Below are positions 5,062 to 11,750 of a DNA stretch of 11,750 bases, piece by piece. Made by a program: the position numbers and the translations under genes. The stretch comes from Candidatus Woesearchaeota archaeon (GTDB taxonomy: Archaea > Nanobdellota > Nanobdellia > Woesearchaeales > UBA12501): assembly GCA_016177345.1 (NCBI GenBank), contig JACOVM010000082.1, forward strand, positions 1-11,750, read 5' to 3'. The notes under the pieces were generated by a model. The model worked only from the letters and a program-made list of their open reading frames with translations, had not been told where the DNA came from and did not search any database. The first letter of the stretch is position 1; each line of letters begins with the position of its first letter.

Positions 5062-5665
5062 GGTGTTTTCCCCCAATTGTTTTTGAAACAGCAGTTTTCG
5101 TATTCATCTGTTTTGGTGCAGATCGCTCTCGCACCTCTCGCGCATTTCGCGTCATCGTGACACCGTGCAGCAAAAATTGCTTCGTGTCTTTGTCCATGTC
5201 AATGAACTGGTCTGCCTGGGCTTTCAGGAGTGAGGATGCTGTTTTTCCAAAGGCAATCACTTCTGTCCTGCAGCCAAGAGAGCTGACGTAATCCAGCAAA
5301 TCTTTGAAATCACCATCACCGGAGACAAGGATAACCGTATCAAGCTTTGGCGCCATTCTCATGACATCCATGGCAATGCCAACATCCCAATCCCCTTTCT
5401 TTGCCCCTCCGAAAAATACTTGAAGGTCTTTTGAGCGCACCTCAAAACCGATCTTTTCAAGCGCTTGATGAAAGTGCTCTTCCCCTTCAACATCAGCATT
5501 GATGACATAGGCGAAAGCACGAATGAGCTTTCGCCCGGCAATGGCTGTCTTGAGGATATTAGCAAAGTTCACCTTTAACCGATATAAATTTTTTGCTGAA
5601 TAATACAAGTTTTGAACATCAATAAAAACGCCAACGCGCTGCTCATGATGCTGCTGGGATAGCAT
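5036..5665 (-). CDS. NYN-domain (LabA/DUF88-like) predicted ribonuclease
   Basis: This is a 209-aa PIN-like NYN-domain protein; related proteins are metal-dependent RNases or RNA-processing factors. The conserved acidic residues are visible: VFIDVQNL near the start (D16, N19), the KKGDWDVGIAMD motif (D94, D100) and LVSGDGDF (D117, D119), followed by DLLDYVSSLGCRTEVIAFG. Residues 165-209 form a basic, probably disordered tail that could bind RNA. The ATG at 5665 has an SD-like GAGGTG about seven bases upstream. The last 26 bases overlap the thioredoxin gene. It sits between thioredoxin reductase and thioredoxin on the same strand. The RNA target is unknown; a link between redox state and RNA turnover is inference. 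Confidence 0.9.
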   Translation of the reverse strand: MLSQQHHEQRVGVFIDVQNLYYSAKNLYRLKVNFANILKTAIAGRKLIRAFAYVINADVEGEEHFHQALEKIGFEVRSKDLQVFFGGAKKGDWDVGIAMDVMRMAPKLDTVILVSGDGDFKDLLDYVSSLGCRTEVIAFGKTASSLLKAQADQFIDMDKDTKQFLLHGVTMTRNAREVRERSAPKQMNTKTAVSKTIGGKHHGHSTNLG

Positions 5666-5769
5666 GGTACACCTCTTGTTTTCTGTTTTCTTGGTCTTGA
5701 ATTTCTTTTTTGTTTTTCTTGAGTGATTTCTTTTCTGATTAACAACATCAATATTTTCTTATGGTCTCT

Positions 5770-6690
5770 TTACGTCCAACCTTCAAGCTTTGGCCCTTTT
5801 TGGACATAATAATACGCAGACTGGGCTGCTTTTGAGCCGTCAGCAGCTGATGTGATGAATTGTTTGAGCGTTGTTGAGTTCGTCATGTCTCCAGCAGCAA
5901 ACACCCCTGAAACGTTTGTCCTGCCTTCGTTGTCCACCTTGACAAAATCCCTTTCATCAAGCTCAACACTGAGGGATTTTGGGATGGCAACAACCGGAAC
6001 AGAGCCAATCTCGACAAAGACGCCGTCCATCTTGATGTCTTCGCCAGTATCGAGCGTTACGCCCTCCACTTTTTTTGCGCCATTTATTTTTGTGACGTTG
6101 ACGTTGTGCATGACCTTAATTTTTTTGTGCGCGTACACCTGCTCTGCTGTTATCGGCTCTGCGCGAAGGCGCTCTTTGCGATACATCACGATGACATTTG
6201 TTGCGTATTCGGCGCAAAGCAGCGCTGCCTGGGCTGCAGAGTCAGAGCCGCCAACGACCCCCACAATTTTATTCTTAAAAAAAGCAGCATCGCACGTGTA
6301 GCAGTACGACACTCCACGGCCGGCGAGCGCTTCTTCTCCGGGAACACCAAGGTGCTTGTGCTTCATTCCACTCGAAAGAATAAGCGTTTTTGCATCATAT
6401 GCTTTTCCATCACTCAGCGTTACCTTAAACCCTTTAGCGGCTTTCCTTGCCTCCTGCACTTCTCCCTCAACAAGAGGAACGCCGTAAGACTTGACGTGGC
6501 TGATAAACTTCTCCATCAGCTTCATGCCAGTAATGCCAGGATCCCCAATCCAGTTGTCCACCAAGTGGGCCTCGTTCCCTGTCCCCCCATAATCTTTGGC
6601 AATGACGAGGGTATTGAGCTTGAACCTGGTAGCGTACAATGCAGCCCCAAGCCCCGCAGTCCCGCCCCCTATGATGATTGTGTCATACAT
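5770..6690 (-). CDS. trxB: Thioredoxin reductase-like FAD/NAD(P)H disulfide oxidoreductase
   Basis: This 306-aa flavoenzyme would reduce thioredoxin with NAD(P)H. The FAD-binding GGGTAG (residues 8-13) is at the N-terminus, the redox pair is CYTC (C130/C133) followed by Asp, and the nucleotide-binding GVVGGSDSAAQAA is followed by MYRKERLRA. The basic RK..R arrangement suits NADPH but is not the canonical HRRxxxR. The C-terminal FAD motif reads GVFAAGDM and is followed by KQF rather than RQ. The usual GGQL after the first strand is replaced by GGTGNEAHLVDNW. The ATG at 6690 is used, since a GTG at 6699 adds only three residues and lies near the predicted transcript start. The gene is upstream of the NYN and thioredoxin genes on the same strand, separated by 104 A-rich bases with no visible terminator, so co-transcription is plausible. 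Confidence 0.93.
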   Translation of the reverse strand: MYDTIIIGGGTAGLGAALYATRFKLNTLVIAKDYGGTGNEAHLVDNWIGDPGITGMKLMEKFISHVKSYGVPLVEGEVQEARKAAKGFKVTLSDGKAYDAKTLILSSGMKHKHLGVPGEEALAGRGVSYCYTCDAAFFKNKIVGVVGGSDSAAQAALLCAEYATNVIVMYRKERLRAEPITAEQVYAHKKIKVMHNVNVTKINGAKKVEGVTLDTGEDIKMDGVFVEIGSVPVVAIPKSLSVELDERDFVKVDNEGRTNVSGVFAAGDMTNSTTLKQFITSAADGSKAAQSAYYYVQKGPKLEGWT

Positions 6691-6720
6691 GGTTAGCACA
6701 ATACAGGCAGGTAGGGCTTG

Positions 6721-6730
6721 GTTTATAAAG
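6721..6730 (-). promoter_or_regulatory. TATA box of thioredoxin reductase
   Basis: CTTTATAAAC on the minus strand is about 35 bases before the ATG, giving a leader of about nine nt. Confidence 0.6.
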
Positions 6731-6754
6731 ATTGCGAGGCATTTTGGACCGTAG

Positions 6755-6832
6755 GTTTTGGGGTGTTGGTGATGGGGTGAAGGGAGCTGGGTGGCTGGAA
6801 TACCTCACTACCGACTACCCACACCCTAAAAC
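6755..6832. repeat. Long imperfect inverted repeat between divergent promoters
   Basis: The left arm 6755-6783 and right arm 6803-6832 share GTTTT-GGGTGT-GGT against ACC-ACACCC-AAAAC, with one wobble and one mismatch in the outer 16 positions, and GTGA-GG against CCTCAC on the inner side. It lies between the two divergent TATA boxes and is not expected to be transcribed by either gene, so it may be an operator or a remnant element. Confidence 0.5.
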
Positions 6833-6844
6833 ATGCCGTAACGC

Positions 6845-6853
6845 TTTTATAGA
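6845..6853 (+). promoter_or_regulatory. TATA box of the 532-aa gene
   Basis: TTTTATAGA is centred about 35 bases before the ATG at 6884, implying a very short leader without SD. Confidence 0.5.
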
Positions 6854-6883
6854 GCCCGTTATTCCCCTAAAAAGTGATAAAAT

Positions 6884-8482
6884 ATGGGGGATAATTCATC
6901 CGATCAAGCGCCTGATGCGCAGGACCTTGCAACACTTCTTGGAGCAGGGCCATACATGGCCTTACGCCACCAATCAAGCACAGCTATTCTCTCAAAACTG
7001 ATTGATGACCTTGTTGGCACGCCAATTCCTGATTCCTCAAAACCAATAAGCCATGAAACCTATCTTCAGGCCAGGGACCATCTTTCAAGGCTAACCACGC
7101 TTGCCGCGATAGCCGGAAACAAGCGCCTTGACCTGTTTGTTGGCCAGTGGGCCACCCTGCAAAAAAATTACGCTAAACAAGTTATCACTAAAGTGAAGGA
7201 AGGGGTTGATGACTTACAGGAACGACTCGAAACATGCGACTTAGAATTGGCTGATGCCGCCACTGTACAGCAAGCGTATGATAAGATGAAAGAACTGGGC
7301 CTTGATAAAAAGCTTTATGAAAACTTAGAAAGGAGGGTCAACGAGCAGAAGAGAATCGCTAACGAACAGGCACAGCTCAAACGAACAATCTCTGGCGTGT
7401 CAAAGGTTGAACAAACGCTTGCCACCCTTATTGAAAGCGGGATGAATTCAGTTCATTATCGCATTCTTTCAGTTCAAGAAGCGCAAGAGCAGCTTGGAAA
7501 AGATGAATACACTGGCCCGCTATTTGAGCCATTATTCGTGTCCACCAAGGCAGAAAGCACGGTACGAGACATCTTTATGAGGACGGCAGCTGCCCCGGTA
7601 CTGCGAAAACAAGATGCCTCAACAGAGCTTCAAATGAATGGAGATATGCCTGACGTCTTAAAAGAGCTTGTCATCGTTTATGATTATGTTACTGCGCAAA
7701 AGCCTGGAACGATCATTAATCCAAGCAGATTCAGGCCGCAATTAGGCCTTGAAGCTCTTGGAGCAAAAGGCATTGGGTCCTATCTTGAAGATAATTTTGA
7801 AGTGTTCGGTGTTCAACTTCGGGATGCCCAAGGATCAAGAACATTCATCAGGCAGGATACTGGTGCGCCGATGGATAAAAAATCATTTTTGCAGCACATG
7901 CTTGGCGGAAAGCTTCAAGGGCCAGATGCCAAAACAGTCAATGATTTTTATTTCGCAAAAGCATTAAGCACGATGAGAGAAAGGCCTGAGGCATACACTG
8001 GATTTACTAAAGATCATCTTATTGCAATTGCTGAAAACAAGGGATACCCTCTTTCATCGATGTATGTTGCCCGCCACATAAATAACCATGGAGATAGATA
8101 TGGTTTGACCTATGTTCGAGAGCCTGAAGGCCAAACTCCTGCAGAAGTCAAGTTTGCGAAGGTTGAGCCAACGGAAACGCAGATAGGGCTGTGCCGCGAG
8201 GCAGCCGCGTCGTACGGCACAACCCGCTTTGTGGTTGGCGGAAAAGACGATGAGTTAGTGCGGCGAGTTCACGAACTGCACCCGGAGAGCTTCATATCCC
8301 CAAGAGTTACCGAAGAAGTAATGAGCGGGCATGCAGCTGGGTGGGGATATCGGGTTGCAAGCATGCAGCCGCTTCAGTATCAGCGTGAAGACTTCCAACG
8401 TGGCGACCAGACAGCAAAAAGTGGCCAAGAAGCTACGCCAGCAGCAACTGGAAGGGCAAGCCGGCGTTCAGGGTTAATGTGA
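6884..8482 (+). CDS. Unrecognised 532-aa protein with a central coiled-coil-like region
   Basis: I do not recognise a family. There is no signal peptide or membrane segment, so it is probably cytoplasmic. Residues about 90-190 are strongly helical and charged (KEGVDDLQERLETCDLELAD, KKLYENLERRVNEQKRIANE), consistent with a coiled coil. The middle (about 200-420) is mixed alpha/beta with no catalytic motif I can name. The last 40 residues are low-complexity (Gln, Ala, Arg, Ser), probably disordered, ending RASRRSGLM. The start at 6884 is the first ATG after a TATA box at the expected distance. The next gene begins 92 bases downstream on the same strand, so the two may be expressed together. A structural or scaffold role is a guess only. 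Confidence 0.85.
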   Translation: MGDNSSDQAPDAQDLATLLGAGPYMALRHQSSTAILSKLIDDLVGTPIPDSSKPISHETYLQARDHLSRLTTLAAIAGNKRLDLFVGQWATLQKNYAKQVITKVKEGVDDLQERLETCDLELADAATVQQAYDKMKELGLDKKLYENLERRVNEQKRIANEQAQLKRTISGVSKVEQTLATLIESGMNSVHYRILSVQEAQEQLGKDEYTGPLFEPLFVSTKAESTVRDIFMRTAAAPVLRKQDASTELQMNGDMPDVLKELVIVYDYVTAQKPGTIINPSRFRPQLGLEALGAKGIGSYLEDNFEVFGVQLRDAQGSRTFIRQDTGAPMDKKSFLQHMLGGKLQGPDAKTVNDFYFAKALSTMRERPEAYTGFTKDHLIAIAENKGYPLSSMYVARHINNHGDRYGLTYVREPEGQTPAEVKFAKVEPTETQIGLCREAAASYGTTRFVVGGKDDELVRRVHELHPESFISPRVTEEVMSGHAAGWGYRVASMQPLQYQREDFQRGDQTAKSGQEATPAATGRASRRSGLM

Positions 8483-8574
8483 TTAAGGTAATTGTTCTGA
8501 AATAAATAAGGTGGCAACAATTTGGTAACGAAAGTTTGGTTTGATAACGATAGTGGTTGTATAGTGATTGTATA
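8483..8574 (+). other. Intergenic gap between the 532-aa and 588-aa genes
   Basis: These 92 A/T-rich bases have no clear SD before the ATG at 8575. AAATAAATAAGG near 8501-8512 could be a TATA box giving a leader of about 45 nt. A short direct repeat, TTGTATAGTG/TTGTATAATG, ends at the start codon. Co-transcription with the upstream gene is equally possible. Confidence 0.35.
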
Positions 8575-10341
8575 ATGCCATTTCCTCGAGTAACGCAACA
8601 ATGGGCAAGAGAAGTAAATAGAAGATTAGTTTCTTTAGAAGAAGAATTATCAATAGGCGGAATGCTGAAAGATGCAGTTGGCCACTTGCGGAACCATGTT
8701 CCTCACACCGAGCTTTATGGAAGAGATGAACATAAAAAAACTCCTTTTCAGGATTTAGAGGAGATGAGCAATCTTCTTACCGAGCTTCCGAAGGAGCACC
8801 GAACGCCAAAGAAGGAGCGGGCATGGGCGTTGTTTTATGGCCTCAGGTACCACTATGGCTTTTTAGAATCATTACGAACAGGAGATTGGGTAGCGTGGCC
8901 GGGCAGCCAATCCATGGTGAATTGTTATAATCAAGCAATTGCAACATTTGCCGCAGCCCAGGCAGCCGGATTAGACCCGGTGCTCGTCGAATTTATCGGG
9001 CTTCAAGCTAGTGAGAAGACCAATCGTTTTGGGCACAGCCTCGTGGTGGTCAACGTTGCAGATGACCGATCAAGAGATACGCCAGAGTATTGGGTGATTG
9101 ACCAGGCAATGGCCATGTACGGCCCTGTTCAATTTGGCGAACAGGACATGGTTGTTGAAAATTTTGCAAAGCACCAACAATGGAGAAGAACACAAAGAAG
9201 GGACTATCAAAAAATGGAATTTGGGTTTATTCAAGCATTACAGCAGGATGAGGAAGCGATTGTTGCCCAAATGCAATACTTAGAAGAGCATCCGAAAGCA
9301 GTCTTGTACGGTGGCCAACGCATTGGTGTGCCGGAGATCGATGCATGGCAAAGCCAAAAACCAATCCGCACAGGATGGTTTTTAAAATTTATTTCCAATG
9401 ATGGGGATAGAGAACAAGGCGTTCTTGCATCCAGGATTTTTATTAACAGGCCTGGCATCAAAAGCAGGGGATTAGAATACCAAATTCATATTAATGACGA
9501 TGGAACAGGCACGGCAGTTACTGATGAGCGTGTTGTTGGCTACTTCTGCAGCGGACTAGTGTGGTCTGACTTTGTCGATCAGATTCCACTCGTCACTATT
9601 CCCGCAAAAGACATCCCAACATTAACCAAAGGATTATCAGCTCTGCCGTTAGAAAAAAGAGTTGAGTTTGAGCAGGATATCATGCACCAGCGCCCCCATG
9701 CAAAAGACAATAAGGCAAGGATTGCTGCTGCGCAAGCATCTTATACAACAATGCGTGCATCAGAAGAGTATGGTGACCTTGTCTGGGCAATAAGCGCAGT
9801 AGAAGCCTTGTATCAGCACGAGAAAGGAGAAAAAGAATCATACTTATCCCCTGCAGAACGCCAGCGAGAGCTTAAAAAACTTGCCAGAGCAAACCAGTGG
9901 TTTGACTATTATCATGATGCCACGCGAAAGCTGAAGAAAATGTCTACAGCAAAAAAGAAGATTCTTGGTGACGTACGATATTCTGCAACACATCATTTGC
10001 AGCTTCTCCACCAAAGCCAGCTTGAAGACCGGCGCGCATACCTGTTTAGCCTTATGGACGACCAGGAAGAAATGCTGGAATACATTCTCCAGCAAAAGCC
10101 AACCTTCATTGACGAAGCAGTGGATCGCTTAGTATTTTACAACAGGCGAATTCGAGGAAAAGAAGATCGTGTTGAAGAGATGGTACAAAAAGCATTTGGC
10201 GGCAATGCTGGAGAAGCGGTAGCTGCCGGCTATCGCAGAATCTTTGCTGAGTTTCTAGGCCATATTGCTGTGACAGAAGAACAGCTCATGTTAGGCCGGT
10301 ATAAAGAAAAAGTGTTGCAAAAACTTGGCGTGAAGCAGTAA
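8575..10341 (+). CDS. 588-aa protein with a transglutaminase-like (Cys-His-Asp) domain
   Basis: The region from residue 106 to 190 has the layout of a transglutaminase-like/papain-fold domain. The segment MVNCYNQAIATFAAAQAAGL matches the usual nucleophile helix (Cys, here C117, followed by a small-residue helix and AAG.xP). Then RFGHSLVVVN supplies a His before a strand (H154), and EYWVIDQAM supplies an Asp after aromatic residues (D176). Such domains act as peptidases, amidases or cross-linkers. The N-terminal 100 residues are helical. The C-terminal 250 are mostly charged helices, some coiled-coil-like (QRELKKLARANQWFDYYHDA). No signal peptide or membrane segment is visible. I start at the ATG at 8575; a TTG at 8557 adds only six residues. 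There is no clear SD and the promoter is weak, so it may rely on the upstream gene. The assignment is by pattern, without a search. Confidence 0.75.
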   Translation: MPFPRVTQQWAREVNRRLVSLEEELSIGGMLKDAVGHLRNHVPHTELYGRDEHKKTPFQDLEEMSNLLTELPKEHRTPKKERAWALFYGLRYHYGFLESLRTGDWVAWPGSQSMVNCYNQAIATFAAAQAAGLDPVLVEFIGLQASEKTNRFGHSLVVVNVADDRSRDTPEYWVIDQAMAMYGPVQFGEQDMVVENFAKHQQWRRTQRRDYQKMEFGFIQALQQDEEAIVAQMQYLEEHPKAVLYGGQRIGVPEIDAWQSQKPIRTGWFLKFISNDGDREQGVLASRIFINRPGIKSRGLEYQIHINDDGTGTAVTDERVVGYFCSGLVWSDFVDQIPLVTIPAKDIPTLTKGLSALPLEKRVEFEQDIMHQRPHAKDNKARIAAAQASYTTMRASEEYGDLVWAISAVEALYQHEKGEKESYLSPAERQRELKKLARANQWFDYYHDATRKLKKMSTAKKKILGDVRYSATHHLQLLHQSQLEDRRAYLFSLMDDQEEMLEYILQQKPTFIDEAVDRLVFYNRRIRGKEDRVEEMVQKAFGGNAGEAVAAGYRRIFAEFLGHIAVTEEQLMLGRYKEKVLQKLGVKQ

Positions 10342-10405
10342 TGAAACAAAAAAGTGAATCGAAGAAGAAATAAAGAATATATTGACTAAATATTGGCTAA
10401 ATCAA

Positions 10406-11419
10406 TTACATCATGCCAGACATGGTTGGCATCTGAGGCATGTCTCGCGCCGCTGGAGAGCCACTTCTTCCATAATGCCTCGATGACTGTGATGCAGGCG
10501 AAGGGGATTGTTGAGGTGGTATTCTCTGTTGCTCTTCATTCCTCTTTTCGTATTTGACACCAGCTCCACTTTTCTGATTAGTAACTATCGTAGCGCCATT
10601 ATCGGTTGTAGTGACAACAGGAAGAGAAATTCCTCCTTTCAAGCGAAGTGCTTGTTCAGCATGCCCATACACGAGCATGAATGCTGTTTCTTGATACACG
10701 GTGCAGCGTACTTTTCTGTTTCCTAAACCCTCATTTGCTTTTGCAGCAGCATCTTCTAAGGACACATCGCTTCTGCCATGGGCGGCAACGACCTTGTTCT
10801 CAAAACGGCCTTTGGGCAATGCCCCATCACTCTGGTATTCTGTGCGAAGCCTAAACACGTCGTACTGTATGGAATCCGGCTCTTTTTTCAAACGATCACC
10901 ATAAGCATGCCTGAGTTCGGAAATGGCATCGCTGCGATATCGCGCAAGCCGCCCTTTCTTCTCTGTGCTTCGCTGGACAAGCCGAACAAGGAAGTATGGC
11001 ACTTCCACTTTTCTGTCTGCAGCAACAAAAACTTTTTCCCTATCATAATCGAGAACCTTTCCACCAAGCGCATTTTCAATAGCATTAGCAACAGTTGTCG
11101 TGCTTGATCCCGTATAGGTTTCATCTGATGGCTTTCCATCACGAAGAGCACGCAGGGTGACGGCATACGTAGTTTTAGTAAACGTAACATCTTGGGGGTG
11201 AAGGCCTGTTCTTATCTGAAGCGCTTCAGCCACCTTGGAATCAATACTTCCTTCGGCATTCTCAAGCTTTCCCTCAAATTGTGCGCTAATATCTAGAAGA
11301 TCAGTACGATGAGCCAGTATTGATTGGGGCAGCTGCTCTTGTTTTGGCGCTTCCGCTTCTTTCTTTGCTGCAGTATCCTTTGCCGCCGTATTCTTTGCTG
11401 GTGTTGATCTTGAGGCCAT
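10406..11419 (-). CDS. Unrecognised 337-aa protein built of repeated strand-helix-strand units
   Basis: I do not recognise the family. The ATG at 11419 is chosen because a TATA box lies 27 bases upstream (leaderless); a TTG at 11473 would include the promoter. The N-terminus is Ala/Lys-rich with a small repeat (NTAAK, DTAAK), probably disordered. The core (about 45-255) appears to contain up to four similar units. Each has a Ser/Thr-rich start and a helix ending in Gly or Asp-Arg, followed by beta strands: STTTVANAIENALGGKVLDY (106 on), RSDAISELRHAYGDRLKKEP (162 on), RSDVSLEDAAAKANEGLGNR (216 on), and a looser one at about 58. The last 50 residues are Pro/Gln/Ser-rich and end in a Met-rich tail (MPQMPTMSGMM). 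No signal peptide or membrane segment is visible. Small alpha/beta repeats of this kind could bind nucleic acid or protein, but that is not established. Confidence 0.8.
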   Translation of the reverse strand: MASRSTPAKNTAAKDTAAKKEAEAPKQEQLPQSILAHRTDLLDISAQFEGKLENAEGSIDSKVAEALQIRTGLHPQDVTFTKTTYAVTLRALRDGKPSDETYTGSSTTTVANAIENALGGKVLDYDREKVFVAADRKVEVPYFLVRLVQRSTEKKGRLARYRSDAISELRHAYGDRLKKEPDSIQYDVFRLRTEYQSDGALPKGRFENKVVAAHGRSDVSLEDAAAKANEGLGNRKVRCTVYQETAFMLVYGHAEQALRLKGGISLPVVTTTDNGATIVTNQKSGAGVKYEKRNEEQQRIPPQQSPSPASQSSRHYGRSGSPAARDMPQMPTMSGMM

Positions 11420-11440
11420 GGCTATCGAGAAAGCGCTGAT

Positions 11441-11452
11441 CCTTAATAAATC
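11441..11452 (-). promoter_or_regulatory. TATA box of the 337-aa gene
   Basis: GATTTATTAAGG on the minus strand is centred about 27 bases before the ATG at 11419, predicting a leaderless transcript and fixing the start. Confidence 0.55.
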
Positions 11453-11474
11453 TTTTGGTTGCCTTCCCAACAAA

Positions 11475-11484
11475 CATTTAAACC
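11475..11484 (+). promoter_or_regulatory. TATA box of the 51-aa gene
   Basis: CATTTAAACC is centred about 25 bases before the ATG at 11505. It is only about 25 bases from the opposing TATA box of the 337-aa gene, so the two promoters may compete or be co-regulated. Confidence 0.5.
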
Positions 11485-11504
11485 CAGGTACACCCCGTCA
11501 AGCC

Positions 11505-11660
11505 ATGGCATCCCTAAAGCGCCTGAAGCGAAAGCTGAAGCTCCAGCAGAATCGAAAGCTCGATGAATTCATTCCAAAAAAGAACCCTGCAGTTGAGGCT
11601 ATTGAGGCAATCGCATTTCAACAGCTTAGCCAGCTGACGAGAAGAAAGATAAAAAAATAA
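11505..11660 (+). CDS. Small basic protein (51 aa), unrecognised
   Basis: The product begins MASLKRLKRKLKLQQNRKLD, continues EFIPKKNPAVEAIEAIAFQQ and ends LSQLTRRKIKK. It is very Lys/Arg-rich at both ends, with a short helical middle, which suggests RNA or DNA binding. I match it to no ribosomal protein. The ATG at 11505 follows a TATA box at leaderless spacing; an in-frame ATG at 11418 would overlap the divergent gene's promoter and start. Its start is 85 bases from that of the divergent 337-aa gene. The downstream DNA is A-rich and holds nothing else I can identify. Confidence 0.65.
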   Translation: MASLKRLKRKLKLQQNRKLDEFIPKKNPAVEAIEAIAFQQLSQLTRRKIKK

Positions 11661-11750
11661 AGATAAAAATAAACAAAAAGTAAAGCAATGAGAAATAATA
11701 AATAAAACAAAAAGAAAATAGAAATAAAAAACACTAATAAAAAATAATAA
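11661..11750. other. A-rich end of window
   Basis: These 90 bases are almost entirely A and T on the plus strand, with AATAAA-like repeats. I see no gene, hairpin or clear promoter. Confidence 0.6.

Noticed and set aside
5062..5076. TTG start adding five residues to thioredoxin
   Set aside because: These bases contain the G-rich SD-like sequence for the ATG at 5061, and thioredoxins normally begin near that ATG.
5852..6696. Two long plus-strand open frames opposite thioredoxin reductase
   Set aside because: They are antisense shadows of a well-supported gene; their translations are Cys/Ser/His-rich and match no family.
10508..11107. Plus-strand open frames opposite the 337-aa gene
   Set aside because: Antisense shadows without promoter, SD or protein-like composition.

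Overview
The window reads as chromosome from an archaeon. It carries a ribosomal protein S6e gene, an archaeal/eukaryotic family. Most genes are preceded by an A/T box (TTTATATA-like) about 25-27 or 35 bases upstream of the ATG, which gives leaderless or nearly leaderless transcripts. Only a few genes have a Shine-Dalgarno (SD) sequence. Small zinc-ribbon proteins, VCBS-repeat surface proteins and large orphan proteins beside a compact gene layout suit a DPANN-type archaeon (Woesearchaeota/Pacearchaeota-like). That placement is inference and cannot be proved from this stretch.

Layout. (1) Bases 3-608: the end of a VCBS/FG-GAP repeat protein whose frame runs without a stop into a sequence that looks like the start of a separate lipoprotein gene with its own TATA box. 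(2) 730-1167: rpS6e with a GC-rich structured leader. (3) 1238-2430: a Fic-domain protein with an intact HPFFDGNGR motif, split into two frames at a run of six G. (4) 2488-3204, minus strand: an unrecognised helical protein with a C-terminal HTH-like segment, convergent with fic. (5) 3205-3593: no gene, but several strong inverted repeats, including a nested 11 bp + 17 bp structure. (6) 3594-6690, minus strand: a thioredoxin reductase, a NYN-domain nuclease, a thioredoxin overlapping the nuclease gene, a ureohydrolase (arginase/agmatinase fold) with an altered metal site, and a 48-aa zinc-ribbon protein with its own palindrome-bearing promoter. (7) 6691-6883: a divergent promoter region with a long imperfect inverted repeat. 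(8) 6884-10341: two large plus-strand genes, an unrecognised 532-aa protein and a 588-aa protein with a transglutaminase-like Cys-His-Asp arrangement. (9) 10406-11419, minus strand: an unrecognised 337-aa repeat-built protein. It is divergent from a 51-aa basic protein at 11505-11660, and both appear leaderless. The window ends in A-rich DNA.

How the genes may work together. Thioredoxin reductase and thioredoxin form an obvious redox pair, with the NYN nuclease between them and translationally linked to thioredoxin. The ureohydrolase follows thioredoxin by a short gap, so trxB-NYN-trxA-ureohydrolase is probably one transcription unit, or two closely spaced ones. The 532-aa and 588-aa genes are close enough to be co-transcribed, but neither has a known partner here. 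The best candidates for new biology are the transglutaminase-like protein, the His-to-Gln ureohydrolase, the nested inverted repeats near 3.4 kb and the frameshifted Fic gene.
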